From positions 62,001 to 126,000 of the forward strand of contig NZ_JADZLT010000049.1 of NCBI RefSeq assembly GCF_015904235.1: a DNA stretch of 64,000 nucleotides, written 5' to 3'. Within the stretch, counting starts at the first letter, position 1, and every line of letters starts with the position of its first letter. Under the pieces are notes generated by a model, which searched no databases, was not told the DNA's origin, and saw only the letters and a program-made list of their open reading frames with translations. Of this stretch, positions 16,747 through 24,677 are shown piece after piece. Position numbers and translations under genes: made by a program. The stretch is from Methylobrevis albus (GTDB lineage Bacteria > Pseudomonadota > Alphaproteobacteria > Rhizobiales > Pleomorphomonadaceae).

Positions 16747-17727
16747 ATGTCGATCATTACCAAGCTCATGGGCGCGCTCGCGCTTTCCACCAGCCTCATC
16801 GCCGGCAGCGCCTTTGCCGCCGACATCGTGCTGCGCTCCGCCGACATTCATCCGGACGGCTACCCGACCGTGGAGGCGGTCAAGTACGTCGGTGAACTCG
16901 TCAAGGAACGCACCGGCGGCCGCATCGAGATCCAGGTCTTCCACTCCGCCCAGCTCGGCGAAGAGAAGGACACGATCGAGCAGACGCAGTTCGGCGTCAT
17001 CGACATGAACCGCATCAACATGGCGCCGCTGAACAATCTCGTTCCCGAGACCTCGATCCCGGCGCTGCCCTTCATCTTCAAGTCGATCGACCACATGCAC
17101 AAGGTCGTCGACGGCGAGATCGGCGACGAGATCCTCGCCGCCCTCGAGAGCCAGGGCCTGATCGGCCTCGCCTTCTACGACAGCGGCGCGCGCTCGTTCT
17201 ACACCGTCAACAAGCCGGTGCGCTCGATCGACGATCTCAAGGGCATGAAGATACGCGTGCAGCAGTCCGACATGTGGCTCGCCACGATCGAGGCGCTGGG
17301 TGCCAACGCGACCCCGATGGCCTTCGGCGAGGTCTACTCCGCGCTGCAGACCGGCGTCATCGACGGCGCCGAGAACAACTGGCCGAGCCTCGAATCCTCG
17401 AAGCACTACGAGGTCGCCAAGTTCTACACCCTGTCCGAGCACTCGATGTCGCCGGAAGTGTTCGCGATCTCGAAGATCAGCTGGGACAAGCTGACGCCCG
17501 AGGACCAGGCGATCCTGAAGCAGGCCGCCAAGGAATCGGTCGCCAAGATGCGCGAACTGTGGACCGCCCGCGAGAAGCAGTCCGAGGAGACGGTGCGCGC
17601 CGCCGGCGTCGAGGTGATCACCCTCGACAAGGCGCCCTTCGCCGCCGTGATGCAGCCGGTCTACGACCGCTTCGCCTCGACGCCGGAACTGAAGGACCTC
17701 GTCGCCCGCATCCAGGCGATCGAGTAA
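16747..17727 (+). CDS. TRAP transporter substrate-binding protein DctP, probably for hexuronates
   Basis: A 326-residue periplasmic binding protein with a signal peptide ending AGSAFA (about residue 24). The DctP signature is clear: GMKIRVQQSDMW holds the carboxylate-binding Arg, and MAFGEVYSALQTGVIDGAEN follows. GGGAGGAA lies just before the ATG. Its place between uxaC and the DctQM genes, inside a uronate operon, makes glucuronate or galacturonate (or unsaturated derivatives) the likely ligand; related TRAP binding proteins are known to bind these. Ligand choice is inferred from context. Confidence 0.94.
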   Translation: MSIITKLMGALALSTSLIAGSAFAADIVLRSADIHPDGYPTVEAVKYVGELVKERTGGRIEIQVFHSAQLGEEKDTIEQTQFGVIDMNRINMAPLNNLVPETSIPALPFIFKSIDHMHKVVDGEIGDEILAALESQGLIGLAFYDSGARSFYTVNKPVRSIDDLKGMKIRVQQSDMWLATIEALGANATPMAFGEVYSALQTGVIDGAENNWPSLESSKHYEVAKFYTLSEHSMSPEVFAISKISWDKLTPEDQAILKQAAKESVAKMRELWTAREKQSEETVRAAGVEVITLDKAPFAAVMQPVYDRFASTPELKDLVARIQAIE

Positions 17728-17769
17728 GCACCCGGCCGCGGTCCTGAGGGGGCCGCTGCCGCGAAGATC

Positions 17770-17794
17770 GATCCGCCGGCGGTGCCGGCGGATC
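17770..17794 (+). terminator. GC hairpin in the dctP-dctQ gap
   Basis: A perfect 11-bp stem, GATCCGCCGGC (17770-17780) with its complement (17784-17794), closes on a three-base loop. No T-run follows. It sits between the binding-protein gene and the permease genes and probably lowers downstream message or protects the dctP 3' end. Confidence 0.62.
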
Positions 17795-17829
17795 CCCGCC
17801 GGGCCGTCGCGCGTCGTTCGGAGACCGTC

Positions 17830-18372
17830 ATGCCGACCAGCAGAGAAAATTACGAGGCCGGCGATCCGGCCGTGGCCGGCGGCGCCTTCTTCGTCGCGAG
17901 CTACCGCATCCTGCACCGCCTCGGCACCGTGGCGCTGTGGATCGCCGCCACGGGCCTCGCCTTCATGACCGCCTTCACCGCATGGCAGGTGTTCAGCCGC
18001 TACGTGCTGAACCAGTCGCCGAGCTGGACCGAGCCGGTCGCGCTCCTGCTGATGGGCTGGTTCATCTTCCTCGGCGCCGCCGTCGGCGTGCGCGAGGACA
18101 CCCACCTCGGCTTCGACGTCATAGTCGTCCTGTCCGGCCGGCGCATGCGCAAGGTGCTGCTGACCATCCGCGACCTCGCCACCCTCGGCTTCGGCGGGGC
18201 GATGGCCTGGTACGGCCTGCTGCTCGCCATCGGCACCTGGTCGGCGACCATGCCGGCCCTCGGCATTCCGGCCTCGGCCGGCTACGCCTCCGTCGTCATC
18301 GGCGGCGTTCTCATCGTCCTGTTTTCGCTCGAGCGCCTCGCGCGACGCTTCGCCGGGCTGGAGATCGCCTGA
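17830..18372 (+). CDS. TRAP transporter small permease DctQ
   Basis: About 180 residues with four membrane helices (around WIAATGLAFMTAFTAWQVFS, a short helix through LLLMGWFIFLGAAVGV, one through LATLGFGGAMAWYGLLLAI and VVIGGVLIVLFSLERLARR). The start at 17830 is favoured over 17782 because the shorter form begins with a normal cytoplasmic tail. The motif SWTEPVALLLMGWFIFLGAAVG, of which W-T-E and the G are conserved, is typical of DctQ. It overlaps dctM by one base (TGATG) and forms the membrane complex with it. Confidence 0.92.
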   Translation: MPTSRENYEAGDPAVAGGAFFVASYRILHRLGTVALWIAATGLAFMTAFTAWQVFSRYVLNQSPSWTEPVALLLMGWFIFLGAAVGVREDTHLGFDVIVVLSGRRMRKVLLTIRDLATLGFGGAMAWYGLLLAIGTWSATMPALGIPASAGYASVVIGGVLIVLFSLERLARRFAGLEIA

Positions 18373-19652
18373 TGACGCTCCTCGTCCTTTTCGGCACCTT
18401 CGTGCTGCTGCTGCTGATCGGCACGCCGGTCGCCTTCTGCCTCGGTGTCGCGTCGCTCGCGACCGTGGTCTGGCTCGGCCTGCCGCCGGTGATCGTGTTC
18501 CAGCGCCTCGCCTCCGGCGTCTCGTCCTTCTCGCTGATGGCGATCCCGTTCTTCATCTACGCCGGCGACCTGATGGTGCGCGGCGGCATCGCCGCCCGGC
18601 TGATCCACTTCGCCGGCACGCTGGTCGGCCACCTGCGCGGCGGCCTCGGCCAGGTCAACATCGCCGCCTCGACGCTGTTCGGCGGCATCTCGGGCTCCGC
18701 CGTCGCCGACGCCTCGGCGATCGGCGGCCTGATGATCCCGCAGATGAAGGCGAAGGGCTACGACGTCGACTATGCAGTGAACATCACCGTGACCTCGTCG
18801 ATCATCGCGCTGATGATCCCACCGTCGCACAACATGATCATCTATTCGATCTCGGCGGGCGGCAAGATCTCGATCGCCGACCTCTTCACCGCCGGCGTCA
18901 TTCCCGGCCTGATGCTCGCGGTCTCGCTGATGATCACCGCCTGGGTCGTCGCCAAGAAGCGCGGCTATCCGGTCGAGCGCTTCCCCGGCCTCTCGACGAT
19001 CATGACCGCCGCCGTCGCGGCGATCCCCGGCCTCCTCCTGATCGGCATCATCTTCGGCGGTGTCCGCTCCGGCGTCTTCACCGCCTCGGAAAGCTCGTGC
19101 ATCGCCATCGTCTACGCCCTGCTGATCACGACGCTGGTCTACCGGTCGATGTCGTGGCGCGAGTTCGTCGAGGCGACCGTCGGTGCGGTGCGCACGACGG
19201 CGATGGTGCTGCTCGTCATCGGCTGCGCCGCCTCCTTCGGCTGGCTGCTCGCCTATCTGCAGGTGCCGAGCGCGATGATCGAGTTCATGAAATCGATCTC
19301 CGACGAGCCGATCGTGATCTTCCTGCTGATCAACCTGATCCTGCTGCTGCTCGGCACCTTCATGGACATGTCGCCGCTGATCATCATCACCACGCCGATC
19401 TTCCTGCCGGTGGTGACGGCCTTCGGCATGGACCCGGTGCACTTCGGCGCGGTGCTGATCCTCAACCTCGGCATCGGCCTCTGCACCCCGCCGGTCGGCT
19501 CCGTGCTCTTCGTCGGCTGCGCCGTCGCCAAGATCCCGGTGTCGCAGGCGCTGAAGACGATCTGGCCGTTCTATGGCGCCTCGGTCGCGGTCCTCATGCT
19601 GGTCACCTACGTGCCGGCGTTCTCCCTCTGGCTGCCGAGCGTGTTCCGATGA
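18372..19652 (+). CDS. TRAP transporter large permease DctM
   Basis: A 426-residue permease with about 12 helices. The start overlaps the dctQ stop by one base. Family motifs include LLIGTPVAFCLGVASL at the N-terminus, LFGGISGSAVADASAIGGLMIPQM (first helical hairpin with the sodium/substrate region) and FMDMSPLIIITTPIFLPVV near the C-terminus, then LGIGLCTPPVGSVLF. It drives uptake of the ligand delivered by DctP. The stop overlaps the uxuB ATG by four bases, tying transporter and catabolic enzyme synthesis together. Confidence 0.95.
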   Translation: MTLLVLFGTFVLLLLIGTPVAFCLGVASLATVVWLGLPPVIVFQRLASGVSSFSLMAIPFFIYAGDLMVRGGIAARLIHFAGTLVGHLRGGLGQVNIAASTLFGGISGSAVADASAIGGLMIPQMKAKGYDVDYAVNITVTSSIIALMIPPSHNMIIYSISAGGKISIADLFTAGVIPGLMLAVSLMITAWVVAKKRGYPVERFPGLSTIMTAAVAAIPGLLLIGIIFGGVRSGVFTASESSCIAIVYALLITTLVYRSMSWREFVEATVGAVRTTAMVLLVIGCAASFGWLLAYLQVPSAMIEFMKSISDEPIVIFLLINLILLLLGTFMDMSPLIIITTPIFLPVVTAFGMDPVHFGAVLILNLGIGLCTPPVGSVLFVGCAVAKIPVSQALKTIWPFYGASVAVLMLVTYVPAFSLWLPSVFR

Positions 19653-21163
19653 GCCCTGCCGCCCCCGATACCGATCCGGCCGCCGCCCCGGTCCGCCTCT
19701 CGGCCGCGACGTTGCCCGGCCTGCCGGCCGGCGTCGCCCGGCCCACCTACGACCGGGCGGGCGTCACCCCCGGCATCGTCCACCTCGGCATCGGCGCCTT
19801 CCACCGCGCCCACCAGGCCGTCGCGATCGACGACCTGCTCGCCGCCGATCCTGCCTGGGGCATCATCGGCGCCAGCCTGCGCAGCGCCGACACCGCCGCG
19901 GCGCTCGGACCGCAGGACGGGCTCTACGCCCTCGCCGTGCGCCAGGACGAGACGACGGACCTGCGCGTCATCGGCAGCATTCTCGGCGTGCTCGTCGCCC
20001 CCGAGGATCCCGAGCGCCTGCTCGCCGCCCTGACCGACCCGCGCGTGCGCATCGTCACGCTCACCGTCACCGAGAAGGGCTATTGCCACGACCCGGCGAC
20101 CGGCCGCCTCGACGAGGCGCACCCCGACGTCGTCGCCGACCTCGTGCCGGGCGCCGTGCCCCGTTCGGCGATCGGCTACCTCGTCGAGGCGCTCGCCCGC
20201 CGCCGCGACGCCGGCACGCCGCCGTTTGCGGTGGTCCCCTGCGACAATCTCCCGTCGAACGGCGCCACCGTGCGCCGCATCGTCACCCGCTTTGCCGAGC
20301 TGCGCGATCCGGGGCTCGGCGCCTGGGTTGCCGCCGAGGTCGCCTTCCCCTCCACCATGGTCGACCGCATCGTGCCGGCGACGACGGACGCCGACCGCGC
20401 GCTCGTGCAAAGCCGTCTCGGCGTCGCGGATGCGTGGCCGGTGATGACCGAGCCGTTCAGCCAGTGGGTGATCGAGGACAATTTTCCCGGCGGCCGCCCC
20501 CGCTTCGAGGACGCCGGCGCGACCATGGTCGCCGACGTCGCCCCGTTCGAGCGCATGAAGCTCAGGATGCTCAACGGCAGCCACTCAACGCTCGCCTATC
20601 TCGGCTATCTCGCCGGCCACGAGACCGTCGCCGACGTGATGGCGGACGCAAGCTTCGCCGGCTTCATTGCGGCGTTGATGACCGACGAGATCATGCCGAC
20701 GCTCACCGTGCCGGGCGCCGATCTCCCCGCCTATCGCGATGCCCTGATCGCCCGCTTCCGCAATCGCGGCCTGAAGCACCGCACCTGGCAGATCGCCATG
20801 GACGGCAGCCAGAAGCTGCCGCAGCGCCTGCTCGGCACCATCGCCGACCGCCGAGCGGCCGGTCTCCCCTTCGATCGCCTCGCCCTCGGCGTCGCCGCCT
20901 GGATGCGCTACGCCGCCGGCACCGACGAAACGGGCGCCGCGATCGACGTGCGCGATCCGCTGCGCCCCCGCTTCGCCGAGGTCGCCGCCGAGGCCGGCGG
21001 TGACCCCGCGCGCCTCGCCGCCGGCTTCCTCGGGCTCGCCGAGGTGTTCGGCGCGCTGGGCAGCGATGCCGTGTTCCGCAGCACCGTCACGGCCGCCTTG
21101 AACGACCTCGTCGCCGAGGGCGCCGCCGCCCGCGTCGCGCAGCTTTCCGCCCGGCAGGGCTGA
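19649..21163 (+). CDS. uxuB: Fructuronate reductase (D-mannonate oxidoreductase)
   Basis: A 504-residue NAD-dependent long-chain polyol dehydrogenase. IVHLGIGAFHRAHQAVAIDD is the N-terminal cofactor region. VTEKGYCHDPATGRLDEAHP, WVIEDNFPGGRPRFEDAGA and HRTWQIAMDGSQKLPQRLLG follow E. coli UxuB closely, and KLRMLNGSHSTLAYLG carries the catalytic Lys/Asn/His set. It reduces fructuronate made by UxaC to mannonate. Mannitol 2-dehydrogenase is the main alternative by family, but the uronate operon favours UxuB. No mannonate dehydratase (uxuA) is in the window, so the enzyme may also act on tagaturonate or uxuA lies elsewhere. Start overlaps dctM (ATGA). Confidence 0.88.
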   Translation: MSPAAPDTDPAAAPVRLSAATLPGLPAGVARPTYDRAGVTPGIVHLGIGAFHRAHQAVAIDDLLAADPAWGIIGASLRSADTAAALGPQDGLYALAVRQDETTDLRVIGSILGVLVAPEDPERLLAALTDPRVRIVTLTVTEKGYCHDPATGRLDEAHPDVVADLVPGAVPRSAIGYLVEALARRRDAGTPPFAVVPCDNLPSNGATVRRIVTRFAELRDPGLGAWVAAEVAFPSTMVDRIVPATTDADRALVQSRLGVADAWPVMTEPFSQWVIEDNFPGGRPRFEDAGATMVADVAPFERMKLRMLNGSHSTLAYLGYLAGHETVADVMADASFAGFIAALMTDEIMPTLTVPGADLPAYRDALIARFRNRGLKHRTWQIAMDGSQKLPQRLLGTIADRRAAGLPFDRLALGVAAWMRYAAGTDETGAAIDVRDPLRPRFAEVAAEAGGDPARLAAGFLGLAEVFGALGSDAVFRSTVTAALNDLVAEGAAARVAQLSARQG

Positions 21164-21227
21164 CGCGGGACCTCCCCCGCGCCGGCCGCCGACCCGCATC
21201 CGCCCGAACAGAGGGGCCAGACCGCCC

Positions 21228-22064
21228 ATGCCGATCGAGACCCGCCACGCGATCCACCCCGAACACGCCTCGATGTTCGACACCGAGGCGCTGCGCGCCA
21301 ACTTCCTGATCCAGGGCCTGTTCGTGCCCGGCGAGATCAACCTCACCTATTCGCACTACGAGCGCCTCGTCGTCGGCGGCGCCGCCCCGGCGGGCAGCCC
21401 CCTGACGCTGGAGCCTGCCAAGGCGACCGGCACGCCGTTCTTCCTCGCCCGCCGCGAGCTCGGCATCATCAACGTCGGCGGCGCCGGCACGGTGACCGCC
21501 GACGGCGAGCGCTTCGAGCTCGGTGCCCGCGACGTGCTCTACGTCGCGCAAGGCACGAAGGAGGTGACCTTCGCCTCCGCCGATGCCGCGGCCCCGGCGC
21601 TGTTCTACCTCGTCAGCACCCCGGCGCATCAGCGCCACGCCACCCGCCGCATCGCGATCGCCGAGGCGAAGCGCGTCGAGCTCGGCGCGCAGGAGACGGC
21701 GAACAAGCGCACCATCTTCCAGCTGATCCACCCGGACGTCTGCACCTCGTGCCAGCTCGTCATGGGCATGACCCAGCTCGAGCCCGGCTCGGTCTGGAAC
21801 ACCATGCCGGCGCACGTGCACGACCGCCGCTCGGAGGCCTATCTCTATTTCGACCTCGCAGCCGGTGCGAAGGTGTTCCACCTGATGGGCGAGCCGGAAG
21901 AGACCCGCCACCTCGTCGTCGGCGACCGCGAGGCGATCCTGTCGCCGCCGTGGTCGATTCATTCCGGCTGCGGCACGTCGGCTTATGCCTTCGTCTGGGC
22001 GATGGGCGGCGACAACATCGACTACACCGACATGGACCCGGTCACGCTGGAGATGCTGAAGTGA
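21228..22064 (+). CDS. kduI: 5-dehydro-4-deoxy-D-glucuronate isomerase
   Basis: A 278-residue double-cupin enzyme that interconverts 5-keto-4-deoxyuronate (DKI) and 2,5-diketo-3-deoxygluconate, a step in breakdown of pectin or glycosaminoglycan oligosaccharides cut by lyases. LIQGLFVPGEINLTYSHYER and QGTKEVTFAS are typical. The zinc site lies in the C-terminal cupin: MPAHVHDRRSEAYLYFDL (two His and Glu), with a further His near PPWSIHSGCG. It overlaps the kduD GTG start by four bases, so the pair is coupled. Confidence 0.96.
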   Translation: MPIETRHAIHPEHASMFDTEALRANFLIQGLFVPGEINLTYSHYERLVVGGAAPAGSPLTLEPAKATGTPFFLARRELGIINVGGAGTVTADGERFELGARDVLYVAQGTKEVTFASADAAAPALFYLVSTPAHQRHATRRIAIAEAKRVELGAQETANKRTIFQLIHPDVCTSCQLVMGMTQLEPGSVWNTMPAHVHDRRSEAYLYFDLAAGAKVFHLMGEPEETRHLVVGDREAILSPPWSIHSGCGTSAYAFVWAMGGDNIDYTDMDPVTLEMLK

Positions 22065-22813
22065 GCGCCTTCGACCTTTCGGGCAAACGCGCGCTGGTCA
22101 CCGGCGCCAATACCGGCATCGGCCAGGGCATCGCCCTGTCGCTCGCCGCGGCGGGGGCACACGTCGTCGCCGCCGGCCGCTCGTCGATGGACGAGACCCT
22201 CGGCCTCGTTTCCGGCCTCGGCGGCAGCGCCGAGGCCGCCAGTCTCGACCTCTCCGATCCGCACGCGGGCGCCGCCCTCGTCGACAGGCTCAATGCCGAG
22301 GCGCCGCTCGACATCCTCGTCAACAACGCCGGCATCATCCGCCGCGGCGACGCGGTGGACTTTTCAGAGGCGGACTGGGACGACGTCATGGACGTCAACC
22401 TCAAGGCCGCCTTCCTCGCCGCCCAGGCCTTCGGCCGCGCGGCGATCGCCGCGGGCCGGCCGGGCAAGATCGTCAACATCGCCTCGATGCTGTCGTTCCA
22501 GGGCGGCATCCGCGTCGTGTCCTACACGGCCTCGAAGCACGGCATCGCCGGCGTCACCAAGCTGCTCGCCTGCGAGTGGGCGGCGAAGGGCATCAACGTC
22601 AACGCCGTCGCGCCCGGCTATATCTCCACCAACAACACCGAGACCCTCCGGAACGACGAGACGCGCTTCGTCGACATCCTGAAGCGCATCCCGGCCGCCC
22701 GCTGGGGCGAAGCCTCCGACATCGGCGGCGCGGTGGTGTTCCTGTCGTCGGCCGCCGCCGACTACGTGCACGGCGCGGTGATCCCGGTCGACGGCGGCTG
22801 GCTCGCGCGCTGA
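22061..22813 (+). CDS. kduD: 2-dehydro-3-deoxy-D-gluconate 5-dehydrogenase
   Basis: A 250-residue classical short-chain dehydrogenase that reduces 2,5-diketo-3-deoxygluconate to KDG. The cofactor motif TGANTGIGQG starts at residue 14, NNAG is at about 88, and the catalytic Ser142, Tyr155 and Lys159 are present (SYTASKHG). LACEWAAKGINVNAVAPGY and the C-terminal PVDGGWLAR match KduD. It starts at GTG overlapping the kduI stop. Its product is the substrate of KdgK, encoded at the head of the same operon. Confidence 0.95.
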   Translation: MSAFDLSGKRALVTGANTGIGQGIALSLAAAGAHVVAAGRSSMDETLGLVSGLGGSAEAASLDLSDPHAGAALVDRLNAEAPLDILVNNAGIIRRGDAVDFSEADWDDVMDVNLKAAFLAAQAFGRAAIAAGRPGKIVNIASMLSFQGGIRVVSYTASKHGIAGVTKLLACEWAAKGINVNAVAPGYISTNNTETLRNDETRFVDILKRIPAARWGEASDIGGAVVFLSSAAADYVHGAVIPVDGGWLAR

Positions 22814-22826
22814 TCTTCTTGCCGCG

Positions 22827-22846
22827 CCGGCGACCGTCGTCGCCGG
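22827..22846 (+). other. GC hairpin in the kduD-kdgF gap
   Basis: CCGGCGAC (22827-22834) and GTCGCCGG (22839-22846) form a perfect 8-bp stem with a CGTC loop. No T-run follows. It may only stabilise the message end of kduD. Confidence 0.4.
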
Positions 22847-22910
22847 ACCCGACCACCGGCGGCCGCACCATGCGCCGGTCGCCGGCCACCGTTCTCGAGG
22901 AGTCTTGCAC

Positions 22911-23264
22911 ATGAGCGAAACCATCACGGCCGGCAGCCCGAGCTTCCTCGCCTCGGCCGATGCCCCGATCGAGACGGTGGCGCCCGGCGTCACCCGGCAG
23001 ATCCTCGTCCACGACGCCTCGATGATGATGGTGCGCGTCGTCTTCGAGGCGGGCGGCATCGGCACGCCGCACTTCCACCCGCACATCCAGTCGTCCTTCG
23101 TCGCCCGCGGCAGCTTCGACGTGACCATCTCCGGCGAAACCCGGCGCCTTGCCGCCGGCGACAGCTTCATCGTGCCGACCAACGCCGTGCACGGCGTCGT
23201 CGCCCTGGAAGACGCCGAACTGATCGACGTCTTCAGCCCGCGCCGGGATGAGTTCCTGGTGTGA
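22911..23264 (+). CDS. kdgF: KdgF-like cupin, unsaturated uronate linearisation
   Basis: A 117-residue single-domain cupin. The ATG at 22911 has GAGGAG eight bases upstream. The metal site is in GIGTPHFHPHIQSSFVARGS (several His plus Gln, as in KdgF) and GDSFIVPTNAVHGV. KdgF helps open the 4,5-unsaturated monouronate released by pectate, alginate or glycosaminoglycan lyases into linear DKI, the KduI substrate. Being last in the kduI-kduD set supports this. No polysaccharide lyase is in the window, so oligo- or mono-uronates are presumably imported or made elsewhere. Confidence 0.88.
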   Translation: MSETITAGSPSFLASADAPIETVAPGVTRQILVHDASMMMVRVVFEAGGIGTPHFHPHIQSSFVARGSFDVTISGETRRLAAGDSFIVPTNAVHGVVALEDAELIDVFSPRRDEFLV

Positions 23265-23521
23265 TCGGGGGGCGAGTGCCGCGCGCCGCGGCCGCCGACC
23301 CGGCGCGGATGATCCAGTGCGGCCCGATCCAGCGCCGGTGACCCCCGCGCCGTTCGACCCGATCCCGCCGACCCCGCGCCGCCCGGCCAGCCACTCCCCT
23401 CCATCGGCCATGTCCCCGGTCTGAACATCAAGTCCGGTGACGACGAAGGGGAAGGGCTCGGGTGATAGACGCGGCGGGGCTGACCGGCAAATTGCCCTGC
23501 CCGTCACTCATCCCCGTCCGC

Positions 23522-24457
23522 TCAACTCGCCGCCGGCGCCTCGGCCAGCTCTCCCGCCGCCGCCTCGGCGGGGCCCTCGGGGAGGATCGAGGCGAGCAGG
23601 GTTTCGCGGGCGGATTTCAGGTGGGCGCGGCAGCTCGCCTCGAGGCGGGCGGGGTCGGCCGAGCGCAGGGCGGCGATGTAGTCGAGGTGCTCCTCGACGG
23701 CGACGCGGTTGCGCAGCTGCTCGTTCGTCTTGTTCCAGTGGTAGTGGTAGTGGAAGATCATCGCGATCACGTCGTAGAAATCGACGACGAAGCGATTGCG
23801 CGAGGCCGAGTGGACGAGGCGGTGGAAGCGCTCGTCGAGCTCGGAGAACTCGTTCCAGCGGCGGCCGAAATCGGCGAGCAGGCGGCGGTGGTCGGCCTCG
23901 ACGCGGTCGAGTTCGGCCCAGGCGGGATGCGCCGCCGGCAGGGCGAGGAAGGCGTGCGCCGAGCGCAACTCGAACATCTCGCGCACTTCGGTGAGCTCCA
24001 GCGCGAACTCGCGCGTGAAGCCCTTCAGCACCCAGTGGCTGTTCGGCCGCTTCTCGATCAGGCCGAAGCGGCTGAAGCGGATCAGGAATTCGCGCACCGC
24101 CGAGGTGCCGACGCCGATGTCGCGGGCGAGTTCCAGCTCGTTGATCTGCATGCCGGCGCGGCGGTCGCCGGCGAGGATCCGGCGCATGAAGTTGCGCTCG
24201 ATGATCTCGGACAGCGATTCCGTCTCGCCGTCGGGAAAATAGTCGGCCGGCTCCGGCCGGCGCAGCAGCTGCTTGCGGCGCTTGTCCCACTCGATGACGC
24301 CGACCTCGGCGAGCCGCTTCAGCACCGCGCGCACGGTGGTGCGGCTGATCGCGAGGCGGGTGGCGAGTTCCGGCTCGGAGGGCAGCGCATCCATGGTCTC
24401 GAACAGGCGCAGGCAGCGGTTGTAGGCTTCCTTGAAGACGTTGTTCTGCTTGGGCAT
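23522..24457 (-). CDS. GntR-family regulator with two winged helices plus FCD domain
   Basis: A 311-residue protein. Residues about 1-65 form one winged helix (LPSEPELATRLAISRTTVRA). Residues about 80-150 form a second (ELELARDIGVGTSAVREFLI then FGLIEKRPNSHWVL). An FCD-type helical domain follows (about 155-290; ELTEVREMFELRSAHAFLAL, then FHRLVHSASRNRFVVDFYDV). Two DNA-binding domains in one GntR protein are uncommon but occur in rhizobia-like genomes. It is divergent from uxaA, whose leader carries an AT-rich palindrome, so it probably controls uxaA and perhaps the downstream sugar operon. Effector unknown. Confidence 0.85.
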   Translation of the reverse strand: MPKQNNVFKEAYNRCLRLFETMDALPSEPELATRLAISRTTVRAVLKRLAEVGVIEWDKRRKQLLRRPEPADYFPDGETESLSEIIERNFMRRILAGDRRAGMQINELELARDIGVGTSAVREFLIRFSRFGLIEKRPNSHWVLKGFTREFALELTEVREMFELRSAHAFLALPAAHPAWAELDRVEADHRRLLADFGRRWNEFSELDERFHRLVHSASRNRFVVDFYDVIAMIFHYHYHWNKTNEQLRNRVAVEEHLDYIAALRSADPARLEASCRAHLKSARETLLASILPEGPAEAAAGELAEAPAAS

Positions 24458-24578
24458 TGCCTGCCTTCTCTCCGGACCGCCGGGCCGGCTGCCGCTGCTG
24501 GCGCGATCATGCACGCCGGCGCGGCGCCGTAAAGCACGCCGCGCTCTGGTGCGCCATGGCCGCAGGTCCAACTGTTTT

Positions 24579-24623
24579 TTATCGAGAATAACTATTGACA
24601 GCAAGGGGAGGCTCGCCGATAGC
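24579..24623 (+). promoter_or_regulatory. Promoter and AT-rich palindrome upstream of uxaA
   Basis: A TTGACA -35 box (24595-24600) is followed after 17 bases by GATAGC (24618-24623), a weak -10. Just upstream, TTAT (24579-24582) and ATAA (24588-24591) form a small inverted repeat around CGAGA in the most AT-rich stretch of this gap. It is a candidate site for the divergent double-winged GntR regulator. Confidence 0.5.
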
Positions 24624-24677
24624 ATCGGCGTCGAAACGGCGCACCCTCGCGCGCGCCGGAACCGGAGTGTCGTTCGC

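Noticed and set aside
19649..21163. Mannitol 2-dehydrogenase
   Set aside because: Same family, but the uronate operon and several stretches matching UxuB make fructuronate reductase more likely.
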